A stretch of 64,000 nucleotides of DNA from Schlesneria paludicola DSM 18645 (GTDB lineage: Bacteria; Planctomycetota; Planctomycetia; Planctomycetales; Planctomycetaceae): NCBI GenBank assembly GCA_945876035.1, contig CAMCMU010000003.1, positions 1-64,000 of the forward strand. The letters run 5' to 3'. Within the stretch, counting starts at the first letter, position 1; every line of letters begins with the position of its first letter. Positions 9,232-17,585 of the stretch are shown here, piece by piece. Position numbers and translations under genes: made by a program. The notes under the pieces are model-generated. The model saw only the letters and a list, made by a program, of their open reading frames with translations. It had not been told where the DNA came from and searched no databases.

Positions 9232-10416
9232 CTAACCGGCGACGGTGAATTGCTCCGTTCCTGTTGTCACGCGTTTCAAGGCGGCTTCATCGACAGAAAT
9301 TCCCAATCCGGGTCCGGTCAGAGCGGGCGCATAGCCGCCCCATCCGAACGTGACATCCTCCTCGGTCAGACGTTCACGGACGAGGAATCGATCATAACTC
9401 CCCTCCAGATAACGAATGTTCGCAATCGAAGCGGCAAACTGGCGACCTGCGGCGGACAAAATTCCCGTTTCTCCAACTTGGCAACCGAGTTGGTATCCCA
9501 ATCCCGCGTGCTGAGCCATGGCCGACAATTTCAGAGAATTCACCAAGCCGCCACACTTTGACAATCGGATATTAAATAAATCGCAGGTCCTGTGATCGAT
9601 GGCACGTTGCGCATCAATCTGGCTGCAAAGGGACTCATCGAGCATGAGTGGCACACCGATCTGCCCCCGGAACGCGGCCAGCCCATGGATTTCTTCATGG
9701 GGAACAGGTTGCTCCACGCACGTAATTCCGAACGGCAGCAGCGGTTTTATCTTTGAGTTCAGCGTTTGGCACGACCACGCTTCGTTGGCATCGATCCTCA
9801 AGTCGAAATTCGCTCCGACGATTTGTCGCAGCCGGCGCAGCTGGGCCATGTCATTGACGCCTTCGACGCCCGTCTTGACCTTCGCCTGATGAAATCGGAA
9901 CAGACGCAGTTTGATAGCACGCATGATTTGGCTGTACGGACTCATCGCCGTGAAGGCCGCTCCGTACCGCACACGTGGCGAGGACTTTCGAATCGGAAGC
10001 GTCTCCGGAATGAGTGCCACGACCGTTGAGAGTGGCACCTCATGAACGCGGCAGGCTGCGTCCAAAAGACTCAGCTCAATCGCACAGCGTACGGAGTTTC
10101 CATAGCATTCGCGTCCATCTTCTCGATGGGATGGCAACCGGAACTGCTGAACTCGGGCGAGGCTTTCGCCGAGCCCATGAATGTAACCCGCGAACTGACC
10201 CGCAAAATCAGTATGGCGAAGAAGATCCCATGCCGTGTCGATCGTTTCGCCCGTGACGTATTCGCGTGGGAGTCCCTCACCCCAACCCGTGATTCCGTCC
10301 GTCATCCGACAACGGACAACAATCGATTCCGTCTCGATTCGAGAGTGTGACGCGTGTCGAATCGGCTTAAGAAGCTCAATCCGAATTCGATACGCCGTGA
10401 AATCGGCGACTTGCAT
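9232..10416 (-). CDS. Enolase-superfamily enzyme, muconate-lactonizing subgroup
   Basis: A 394-residue member of the enolase superfamily (mandelate racemase/muconate cycloisomerase N and C domains). Counting from the chosen start, the catalytic KxK is Lys179-Val-Lys181, the three metal ligands are Asp209 (RIDANEAW), Glu235 (CVEQPVP) and Asp260 (MLDES), and the opposite-face lysine is Lys287 (IRLSKCGG). This pattern fits the MLE subgroup, which includes cycloisomerases, o-succinylbenzoate synthases and dipeptide epimerases; the substrate cannot be told. GGTGGAGG lies 11 bases before the ATG at 10416; a second ATG three codons upstream is also possible. It is transcribed away from the GH3-family gene across a 280-base region with palindromes. 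Confidence 0.85.
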   Translation of the reverse strand: MQVADFTAYRIRIELLKPIRHASHSRIETESIVVRCRMTDGITGWGEGLPREYVTGETIDTAWDLLRHTDFAGQFAGYIHGLGESLARVQQFRLPSHREDGRECYGNSVRCAIELSLLDAACRVHEVPLSTVVALIPETLPIRKSSPRVRYGAAFTAMSPYSQIMRAIKLRLFRFHQAKVKTGVEGVNDMAQLRRLRQIVGANFDLRIDANEAWSCQTLNSKIKPLLPFGITCVEQPVPHEEIHGLAAFRGQIGVPLMLDESLCSQIDAQRAIDHRTCDLFNIRLSKCGGLVNSLKLSAMAQHAGLGYQLGCQVGETGILSAAGRQFAASIANIRYLEGSYDRFLVRERLTEEDVTFGWGGYAPALTGPGLGISVDEAALKRVTTGTEQFTVAG

Positions 10417-10475
10417 TCCGCTCATATCCTCCACCTTCCATATCCAGATCACAACGTCTTGGTTGGATCAGACGC

Positions 10476-10487
10476 AATTGCGCAATT
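10476..10487. promoter_or_regulatory. 12-bp perfect palindrome, candidate operator
   Basis: AATTGCGCAATT is fully self-complementary and lies 60 bases upstream of the enolase-superfamily start, in the divergent region shared with the GH3-family gene. Position and symmetry suggest a site for a dimeric regulator, but no regulator gene is nearby. Confidence 0.4.
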
Positions 10488-10506
10488 CAAAAATGTTGTC
10501 CCGTCC

Positions 10507-10531
10507 AATTTCAGATTATCGGGCTGAAATT
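10507..10531. promoter_or_regulatory. 8-bp inverted repeat in the divergent promoter region
   Basis: AATTTCAG (10507-10514) and CTGAAATT (10524-10531) are exact reverse complements with a 9-base spacer. It could be an operator or a hairpin in the leader of either divergent transcript. Confidence 0.35.
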
Positions 10532-10699
10532 CACGGCAGCGGACAATAACGCTGAAGAGCTATCCTGAAACCTGTCGAAGATTGCTTGAGTCTGGTTGAT
10601 TGCCCGACGGGGTGCAGAGTACCAGATTTGCGGTCTTGATGGATCGACCGCCACCGCCAAAAGCGGTGATAAAAACAAGGTCACGACTGAGGAGCAGTC

Positions 10700-12406
10700 A
10701 TGCTGCGACAATTGCGTTTCGCTGGCGGATATTTCATTCGTCGCAAGCTTCGGCAAAAAGTGCTTTCGTTCCTCGCATCAGCCCAAAACTGTCAAACAGT
10801 CCAAGCCGCAACTCTTCAGCGGATTCTGCATCTCAACGCCGAGAGTGATTATAGCCGGCAACTCGGCTTGACCACATCTTTAAGCGTAGACGAATTTCGA
10901 CGGCGAGCGAAGATCTCCGATTTTGAAACCATTCGATCGCAAATCGAGCGGCTCAAGGCTGGAAACAGGTTAAGTTTGCTGGGCGCCAAAAACGCGTTGA
11001 TGATGTTCGCATTGAGCAGCGGAACGACGGCGGAATCGAAGTTCATTCCGATCACTTCGGAATTTGTGAAGGACTATCGTCGCGGCTGGAATCTGTGGGG
11101 AATCAGCGCCTTTGATGCTCATCCTTCACTGCATACCAGCGATATCGTTCAGCTGAGCAGTGACTACGAATTGTTTCAAACGGAAGGGGGGATTCCCTGT
11201 GGAAACATTAGCGGTCTGGTCAGCAAAATGCAGAGCGCTGTGGTACGTTTGATGTACACGGTTCCCTATGCGGTCTCCAAGATCAAGGACTCGCAGGCCA
11301 AGTTGTATACCGCGCTGCGTTTGTCGGTTGAGAATCCTCACGTCGGTTTGGTAATGACTGCCAACCCGAGTACGCTCGTCCAGATTGCCAAACTAGCCGA
11401 CCAAGAAAAGCAGGAGCTGATTCGTGACATCGCCGACGGAACGCTGTCATCGAAGATGACCGTCGACGAGGCCTCTCGCATCGCCCTGAATCGTCGTATT
11501 CGTCGGCCCAATCGAGCCAGAGCTCGGGAGCTCGATCGAATCGTTGCTGAATCAGGTCACTTGTATCCGCGAGATTTCTGGCCGCGACTGAACCTCGCTG
11601 CGGTGTGGACGGGCGGAAGCGCCTCGGCATACCTTGACACCATGCGTCGATTCTATGGAGATGTCGCTATCCGCGATCACGGATTGTCTGCCAGTGAAGG
11701 ACGGATGACAATTCCGTTTGCCGACGGAAGTTCCCTCGGTCTGTTGGACATTGAATCACACTTTTTTGAATTCATTCCCGAAGCGGAATACGACTCACCA
11801 CAGCGTACCGTGCTTCAAGCCCATGAATTGGAAGACGGTGGCAGCTATTACATTCTGCTGACGACGGTTTCGGGGCTGTATCGTTACGACATTCGTGATG
11901 TCGTCAAATGTCGAGGGTTCCAAGGGACGACGCCGCTGCTGGAATTTCTCCATAAAGGAGCCAGTATTTCAAACATCACCGGCGAAAAGTTGACGGAATC
12001 GCAGGCCGTGTCCGCGGTCACACACGGTGTACGGCACTCCGGAATCGAGTTGGATTTTTACACTCTGTCCCCCGTTTGGGGTGACCCACCACGCTACCGT
12101 TTGCACGTCGAGGAAACTTCGATCCCTCATCCCAAACTACTGATTCCGGTGGTGACGAGGATCGATGAACAACTGCAACAGATAAATTCCGAGTACCAAG
12201 ACAAACGCCAATCGGGTCGATTGGCACCACTCGAATTCCATCTTCTTCCGAGCGGGACATGGCATCGATTTGTCAGCCACCGTCAATCCCGTCGGGGGAG
12301 CAGCCTAGAACAGTACAAGCACCCTTGTCTGGTACCGTCACTGGAGTTTAGTGACCTGTTGTGTCGAGACTTCGCCAATCGAGATGCCGACAAGAATGCC
12401 GCGTGA
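10700..12406 (+). CDS. GH3 family protein (acyl-adenylate/amido synthetase fold)
   Basis: A 568-residue protein of the GH3 family, named after plant auxin-responsive proteins that adenylate carboxylic acids and couple them to amino acids. Bacterial members are widespread but mostly uncharacterised. The adenylation-type phosphate-binding signature is visible at residues 106-114 (SSGTTAESK) followed by FIPIT; downstream YILLTTVSGLYRYDIRDVVK and NITGEKLTESQ match the family's second and third motifs. The ATG at 10700 is preceded by GAGGAG. It stands alone, divergent from the enolase-superfamily gene. Its substrate is unknown; the plant function should not be carried over. Confidence 0.87.
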   Translation: MLRQLRFAGGYFIRRKLRQKVLSFLASAQNCQTVQAATLQRILHLNAESDYSRQLGLTTSLSVDEFRRRAKISDFETIRSQIERLKAGNRLSLLGAKNALMMFALSSGTTAESKFIPITSEFVKDYRRGWNLWGISAFDAHPSLHTSDIVQLSSDYELFQTEGGIPCGNISGLVSKMQSAVVRLMYTVPYAVSKIKDSQAKLYTALRLSVENPHVGLVMTANPSTLVQIAKLADQEKQELIRDIADGTLSSKMTVDEASRIALNRRIRRPNRARARELDRIVAESGHLYPRDFWPRLNLAAVWTGGSASAYLDTMRRFYGDVAIRDHGLSASEGRMTIPFADGSSLGLLDIESHFFEFIPEAEYDSPQRTVLQAHELEDGGSYYILLTTVSGLYRYDIRDVVKCRGFQGTTPLLEFLHKGASISNITGEKLTESQAVSAVTHGVRHSGIELDFYTLSPVWGDPPRYRLHVEETSIPHPKLLIPVVTRIDEQLQQINSEYQDKRQSGRLAPLEFHLLPSGTWHRFVSHRQSRRGSSLEQYKHPCLVPSLEFSDLLCRDFANRDADKNAA

Positions 12407-12661
12407 CGGCGGCTGCTGCAATTCTCTAAAAAGGGTGTTGCGCAATCGGTGGGCGTGCATCCAGAATCGGCTCGGCGACGAACAACACCGGAAGTCATGC
12501 CGGTAATTTTGGAAAGTGACTCGTTCTTTGTAGCCGATGCCGGAAGCGTGAGCGTTGAGAACAAGCAGAGAGCCGCAAATTTCCGCTGGCCTCCAACGCA
12601 AACCCATTCGGCAGAGTCTCTCGTGCCGAATGGCAAATCCGATTGCAGATCGTCCCCGGAC

Positions 12662-12682
12662 CCGCTCGACAAAGTCGAGCGG
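12662..12682. terminator. Strong hairpin between convergent genes
   Basis: CCGCTCGAC (12662-12670) and GTCGAGCGG (12674-12682) form a perfect 9-bp stem with an AAA loop, 11 bases beyond the stop of the minus-strand cytochrome gene and 256 bases beyond the GH3-family stop. There is no T run on either side, so it may end or protect transcripts by structure alone. Confidence 0.5.
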
Positions 12683-12693
12683 ATTCCAAAATC

Positions 12694-14577
12694 TCATTCG
12701 TCTCGGTAATAGTCGCCTGTCATCCACCGAACGAGCAAGTCGAGTTCGTCATCTGGCAAGCGGCCAACGTCAAATTCTGGCATGATGTTGTTTTCACCGT
12801 AGAAGTCGGCATGGCCTGGTTTTCGCAGGAAAGACTTCAACCAGTCGCGGCCAGCGTATCCGGTCAACGTCGGACCAGAAGCATTGCCGAGCAACTCGGT
12901 CTCACCTAGCGGTTTGATGGTGTGGCAGTCGGTGCAACTCGCTGACAATGTTCCAGACTTTAACGCTCCCCCTGTAAATATCTCTCTTCCCAGAGCCACG
13001 CGGTTGACGTCGATTCCCCCCAAATCTGTGCGACCTCCCTGGAGCACGAGGAACTCAACCAGCGCATCCAGACTCTCTTTATTCGCAGCATCCAAGAGCG
13101 TGGCTTTGTTCTCCCGACACCAATCGGCCATCTCTCCGTCAAGAAACCGCTGTCCTTTCTCCCCTGCGTTCTTCAATGGCGCGAACGTACTGTCATAGTC
13201 GGTCAGGACTTGCCGGACCCATTCTCGCGTGCCAAAGTGATGCAGATCCGCCGCTGTCGCAGGTTCTTGTTGCATCAGCAATTGGCCGTTCTTGTCGGTC
13301 ATCTGTTTTCCGTTCGCATCCAGTATTGGATCGAGGATCAACTGTCCTTTTCCATCGTGACCGTCAATACGGTGACAACCTGAACACTGGCGTGAAAACA
13401 ATCGCGGCCCCCGCGAGAACGGGTCAAGAACGAGAAGTTCGCGAGCTCCGTTCTGTGGAATTCCTTCTCGCTCAGCAAGTTCCACAACGCGATGAGCATC
13501 TCGTTCCGCAAACTTCAATTTGGCCTGAAACGAGGCATCGCTCCGGTCATGATCGACGGCCAACCACGTCAGCATGCCAATCCCCCCGAGCAAGGCGACG
13601 ATGATCAGTCGATTCAACTGATGGCCAATATTCGAATAACCGATGAAGGGCATCAGAGCGATCAGCGTCATCACGGCACCGGGAATGAAGATCGCACCGA
13701 AGGCCACACCTTGTTCGGCCACCTGCGGAATCTCGATGAATTTGAACAGGAACAGGAAGTACCATTCCGGCCGAGCGGGAAAGTCTTCGCCGGGGTCGGC
13801 GGGAGCGGTCAGCTCCGCACCTCCACGCGCCACGGTGAACCAAACCACGATTGCCAAGAGACCAAGACAACCGATCGCGTCATACAAAACCTGCTGCGGC
13901 CAGAATTTTCCAACTGGCTTTCCTTCGGCCGATTTCGGAACGGTGATTCCGTGTCGTCGGAAGACGTAAATGTGTAACGCCAGAAATCCAACGAGTAAAG
14001 CCGGCAACAATCCTGCATGGAGTGCGAAGAACCTCGTCAGCGTGTGATGCCCATAGCCCGATCCCCCCTGAGCAATCTGTTGCAACTGTTGGCCAATGAA
14101 CGGCATAGAACCGGCGATATTCGTGGCAACCTTGGTCGCGTAGTAACCCTTCTGGTCCCAAGGCAAAAGGTAGCCTGTCAGTGACAGGGCAATTACGATC
14201 TGCATCAAAACCAGGCCCAGCCAAAAATTGACTTCACGCGGTGCCCGATAAGCTCCATCCCACACCACCTGCAAGAAATGCAGCCCAAGGACAACCATCA
14301 TTGCCTGCGCCGCGAAGTGATGAATTCCACGCAACAACCATCCGTAAAACATCTCGTTCTGGATGTAGTACACGCTTTCCCAAGCGGTCTGAGTACTCGG
14401 TGAATAACTGCACCACAGAAAGAACCCGGTGATCGCCTGCACCACAAAACTGAATGTCAACATACTGCCTGTGATGTATCGCCAACGCGCTCCGCCAGGA
14501 ATGGGCTCGTCCAGTGCTTGGTGTACCAACGTCCGATAGCCGGTCCGAGCCTCGAACCAGTTGAGTAAGGCCTTCAT
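12694..14577 (-). CDS. Cytochrome b with two fused C-terminal c-type heme domains
   Basis: A 627-residue quinol-oxidising cytochrome b. The N-terminal half is cytochrome b/b6 (heme-ligating His pairs in LLRGIHHFAAQAMMVVLGLH and TRFFALHAGLLPALL...LALH, and the Q-site region LLPWDQKGYYAT); a subunit-IV-like part with PEWYF follows. The last ~230 residues carry two covalent heme sites, CSGCH at 398-402 and CTDCH at 548-552, with GPTLTG and IMPEF as likely distal-ligand regions. The protein therefore replaces a separate cytochrome c1. The Rieske gene lies immediately upstream on the same strand, 172 bases from this start. ATG 14577 (MKALLNW) was chosen because family members begin there; an upstream ATG at 14664 would add 29 polar residues. 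Confidence 0.93.
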   Translation of the reverse strand: MKALLNWFEARTGYRTLVHQALDEPIPGGARWRYITGSMLTFSFVVQAITGFFLWCSYSPSTQTAWESVYYIQNEMFYGWLLRGIHHFAAQAMMVVLGLHFLQVVWDGAYRAPREVNFWLGLVLMQIVIALSLTGYLLPWDQKGYYATKVATNIAGSMPFIGQQLQQIAQGGSGYGHHTLTRFFALHAGLLPALLVGFLALHIYVFRRHGITVPKSAEGKPVGKFWPQQVLYDAIGCLGLLAIVVWFTVARGGAELTAPADPGEDFPARPEWYFLFLFKFIEIPQVAEQGVAFGAIFIPGAVMTLIALMPFIGYSNIGHQLNRLIIVALLGGIGMLTWLAVDHDRSDASFQAKLKFAERDAHRVVELAEREGIPQNGARELLVLDPFSRGPRLFSRQCSGCHRIDGHDGKGQLILDPILDANGKQMTDKNGQLLMQQEPATAADLHHFGTREWVRQVLTDYDSTFAPLKNAGEKGQRFLDGEMADWCRENKATLLDAANKESLDALVEFLVLQGGRTDLGGIDVNRVALGREIFTGGALKSGTLSASCTDCHTIKPLGETELLGNASGPTLTGYAGRDWLKSFLRKPGHADFYGENNIMPEFDVGRLPDDELDLLVRWMTGDYYRDE

Positions 14578-14749
14578 GACGAATATTTCCGTGGGGAGCT
14601 GAAACGGTAGATCATGCACTTTTAAGAAACGATCGTGGACGGGATTCCACGCGTTGTTCGCCAAGACAAACAGTCCACCGATTTGCCTTTCGCCATTGAG
14701 CCACCAGAGTTTATCGGCCTTCGGACTTCCTGATTTTTTAACTAGCGGC

Positions 14750-15316
14750 TCATCCGATGGCCTGCTTTTGCGGATCTCCTGTCCTGAAATTTTGATACTT
14801 TACGTAGACCTTGTCACCCCGAATTTCGACCGTCAACGCGTCCAGATTGCGTGGCGGAGTCTTATTCTGCCGCGCACCATCGAGATTGAAGGAGCTTTGG
14901 TGACAAGGACAGAAGAAACGCTGCGTCGGCTCATGATAATCCACCTTGCAACCCAAATGGGGGCAGGTATCGTTGAAGGCGATCACCTGATCATTTATCT
15001 TTCTCAGGTAAATGCTCCCGATGACTCGACTGCGATACAGAGTCCATGCATCTCGGCTGTCGGTTCGCAACGTAAATCGCTCCGGGGTACCATCCGAGGG
15101 TAGATCCGAGACGTTCGCGGCTTTCAGGAAACCATCCGAAGCGGTTACCGAATTCCCACGTCTCAGAATCGGATCGAGAAAGCACAACAGACCACAGACA
15201 ACCGGAACGAAACTCGCCACGCCACCGATGACAATCGCCGCAGCCGCACACATAAATGTGCGGCGCGGAGTGGGTTCCATCAGGTTCGTCGACGAGACGG
15301 GTAATTTGCTATCCAT
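14750..15316 (-). CDS. Rieske iron-sulfur protein of the bc-type complex
   Basis: A 188-residue membrane-anchored [2Fe-2S] protein that takes electrons from quinol. After a short polar N terminus comes a twin-arginine-like region and a hydrophobic anchor (RRTFMCAAAAIVIGGVASFVPVVCGLL). The cluster-binding boxes are intact: CPHLGC at 118-123 and CPCHQSSF from 136, giving the Cys/His ligand pairs and the disulfide cysteines. It is directly upstream of the cytochrome b/cc gene, so the two encode a minimal bc-type complex. The start at 15316 is the best ATG but has no clear ribosome-binding site; ATG 15280 is an alternative that keeps the anchor. Confidence 0.93.
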   Translation of the reverse strand: MDSKLPVSSTNLMEPTPRRTFMCAAAAIVIGGVASFVPVVCGLLCFLDPILRRGNSVTASDGFLKAANVSDLPSDGTPERFTLRTDSRDAWTLYRSRVIGSIYLRKINDQVIAFNDTCPHLGCKVDYHEPTQRFFCPCHQSSFNLDGARQNKTPPRNLDALTVEIRGDKVYVKYQNFRTGDPQKQAIG

Positions 15317-15468
15317 GGGGGGGGGCTCAGAAATTGCGAACAACCCAAACTCAAAAGGCGTTGGATGATCCGTAGTGAAATGGGGGTGATTCAAACGATT
15401 GGTAGGGAGGATCACCAGCAGGTTATGGGCGGCACATTGGACATCACAACCGAATCACCCTCGTCACG

Positions 15469-16491
15469 TCAAGAGTCGGTGAGGGTATTCGCAACGGATC
15501 TCGCTCCCTCGACAGCCACCGTCATGGCTTGGAGAACCTTCACAAGGGAGTCCGAATAGGGACCGGACAAGGTTGCGCCGGCAGCCAATCGATGGCCACC
15601 ACCACCAAACTGCTCAGCAACGTGCGCAACGTCAACACTGCTGATCCGACTACGAAAACTGACTTTCACTTGGCGATTCTGCGTTTCAATAGCAATGAAT
15701 GCCGCTTTGGTTCCGGAAATTTTCAGACACTCATTGACCAGATCTTCCGTATCCGAGGAAACGGCCCCAAATTCCTGAAAGTCCGACAAAGGGATCATAG
15801 TGTAAGCTAGCTCGCCCGCACAGCAAACGACCATTCGACTGAACGCCCGCCCCGCGAGCTGCATTTTCGCCAACGAGGCTTGTTCATAGAGTGAACGAAA
15901 GACGTTAGAAGGTGAAGCACCGACATCCATCAGTTCGCCGATGATTCTCATCGTTCGACTCGTGACTGCTGGAAATCGAAACCATCCCGTGTCTGTCGCG
16001 ATCGCGGCGAACAGAGCCGTGGCCGCATCGGGGGGTAGTGTCACCCCCAGAAACTGTGACAGTTCAAAAATCAGTGATCCCGTTGCGGGGCTGTTCGTGT
16101 CCTTAAACTCGTGAGCACCAAGATCGTCGGAGCTGACATGGTGGTCAATCACGACTCGGCAAGCGACTGACTGGCGCATCGCCTTTCCGACATCCGACAA
16201 TTGGGTCCAAGAACTGGTATCGACAATAAAATGAACGTCTGCGGAAACAACGTCAGCGATGCTGGCACCAGTCCCCAATTGCTTCACTTCATGACTCGGG
16301 TCGAGAAATTGCAGGTTGGGAGGCGTGGGCGACGTATTGATAATCTGCACCGTCTTGCCGAGCATTTGTAAGACTCGCGCCAAACCAAGTTCCGAGCCGA
16401 TTGCATCCGCATCGGGGCGAACATGGCTCGAAATGACGAATCGCTGATTCTGCGCCAGAATTGGTCGCAGTGGTTCCCATCGGATTGTCAT
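15469..16491 (-). CDS. nrnA: DHH/DHHA1 family phosphoesterase (NrnA-like)
   Basis: A 340-residue cytosolic phosphoesterase of the DHH family, whose NrnA members degrade very short RNAs and dephosphorylate pAp. Motifs: HVRPDADAIGSE near residue 28, a conserved Asp in FIVDTSSW, the eponymous VVIDHHVSSDDLGA, and the C-terminal DHHA1 nucleotide-binding GGGGHRLAAGA. The start is ATG 16491 with GAGGT just upstream. It lies in a minus-strand series with the downstream Rieske and cytochrome b genes (152 bases away) and the repeat-motif protein upstream (116 bases), so co-transcription is possible but not shown. Family is sure; exact substrate range is inferred. Confidence 0.88.
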   Translation of the reverse strand: MTIRWEPLRPILAQNQRFVISSHVRPDADAIGSELGLARVLQMLGKTVQIINTSPTPPNLQFLDPSHEVKQLGTGASIADVVSADVHFIVDTSSWTQLSDVGKAMRQSVACRVVIDHHVSSDDLGAHEFKDTNSPATGSLIFELSQFLGVTLPPDAATALFAAIATDTGWFRFPAVTSRTMRIIGELMDVGASPSNVFRSLYEQASLAKMQLAGRAFSRMVVCCAGELAYTMIPLSDFQEFGAVSSDTEDLVNECLKISGTKAAFIAIETQNRQVKVSFRSRISSVDVAHVAEQFGGGGHRLAAGATLSGPYSDSLVKVLQAMTVAVEGARSVANTLTDS

Positions 16492-16607
16492 TCTGACCTC
16501 GTGAATAACAGCCAACAAATTTGTAAGGCGAGGGATCAAGGATCGGGTTCGTTCTCAACGTCCGATTCTATTGCCGTCAAGAGTAGGGACAGATGATGCT
16601 CGGTGAA

Positions 16608-17222
16608 TCACGACTTTTTCATAGCGCCTTGCTGCCGAATCAATTCCAGCTTGCTTAGCGGGCGACCGTCAGCACCGAGCGTTAACACGGCTGTTTTTTG
16701 CGTCGGCGAAACCGACGGCCGATTCACCTCGACCGGGGTTTTTTGTTCCGACAAAGTCACCGCAGTTGTCGCAATCGCAGATGTCACCGCGTTTGACTCC
16801 GCTTTGATGGCTCCCTGCTTTCGAATCAAATCAAGAGGCGATGGCTTCGCCCCGGCGGTGACCGGAACGCTTGTTCCTGACTTGGCGGCTTGCTGAGCAC
16901 GAATAGCGTCAAGAGGATTCTTGCCGGATCCAGATGCCGACTTGAGAACCGGAACCGGCTTGGTTGCCGGAGCTTTTGAAGACGGTGGTTGTTCCGCACG
17001 CTTCAGTGGTGCATCGACGACGGTTAAATAGGCGGGGTCAATGTCGTACCAGCTAATGTCAACCGGTCCGTCAAATTGGACTATCGCTCTGCAGTTCATG
17101 TTCACGGTCTTCACTCTGCCCGTCCAGTTGGCAAAACGCTTCAGTTCGGGGATCGACGGATCGACCAAAACGAACTTGTCGGTCAGAGTTTGCTTGAGCT
17201 TTTCGGCAAGATCAATCGACAT
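16608..17222 (-). CDS. Unrecognised protein with three copies of a PLDLIRKQGA-like motif
   Basis: I do not recognise a named family. The 204-residue product has a compact, probably folded N-terminal ~70 residues (with NWTGRVKTVNMNCRAIVQFDG and ISWYDIDPAYLTVV), then a Pro/Ala/Lys/Ser-rich, likely disordered tail. In the tail a short motif recurs three times: NPLDAIRAQQAAK at 102-114, SPLDLIRKQGAIK at 128-140 and SKLELIRQQGAMK at 190-202, the last ending the protein. Such spaced identical motifs usually are docking sites for one partner. No signal peptide or membrane segment is seen. ATG 17222 has GGAG 11 bases upstream; an in-frame TTG lies three codons earlier. Confidence 0.7.
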   Translation of the reverse strand: MSIDLAEKLKQTLTDKFVLVDPSIPELKRFANWTGRVKTVNMNCRAIVQFDGPVDISWYDIDPAYLTVVDAPLKRAEQPPSSKAPATKPVPVLKSASGSGKNPLDAIRAQQAAKSGTSVPVTAGAKPSPLDLIRKQGAIKAESNAVTSAIATTAVTLSEQKTPVEVNRPSVSPTQKTAVLTLGADGRPLSKLELIRQQGAMKKS

Positions 17223-17585
17223 CGAGTTCAATGCTCCACTGATTTTATAGTCCCAACGTCACTTCAATGCGTTGTTCATCAACAAACCCGTATTTTTTGA
17301 ACAAACAAGGAACACAAGTCATCGCCCGCCAACAAGTCCGCGACGAATCTTAAAAACGTGCCCGGATGTCGTCAGGCAATGCCTTTCGGAACACCCCACG
17401 ACAGTGTCTGTCGGATTCTGTGAAAAGAATCCGGCGAAATCAAGCGGACATGCGGTTTCTTGAACGACAATTCCGACCGGAGCGTGTCTCCGTGATTTTT
17501 TGCTGATTGACGCCAACCACGTTTGGTACGATGGCGGCCGTGAATTTGTTGTCCGGACACTGAGTGGGATGAGAACTGCGAAATC
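17223..17585. other. 363-base divergent intergenic region
   Basis: No gene seen. It separates the minus-strand repeat-motif protein from the plus-strand DUF1570 gene. It holds a perfect 8-bp hairpin (CGGATTCT 17412-17419 with AGAATCCG 17426-17433) and a small CGGAG/CTCCG hairpin (17478-17492) followed by six T at 17496-17501, which looks like a weak plus-strand terminator with no obvious gene in front of it. Confidence 0.4.
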
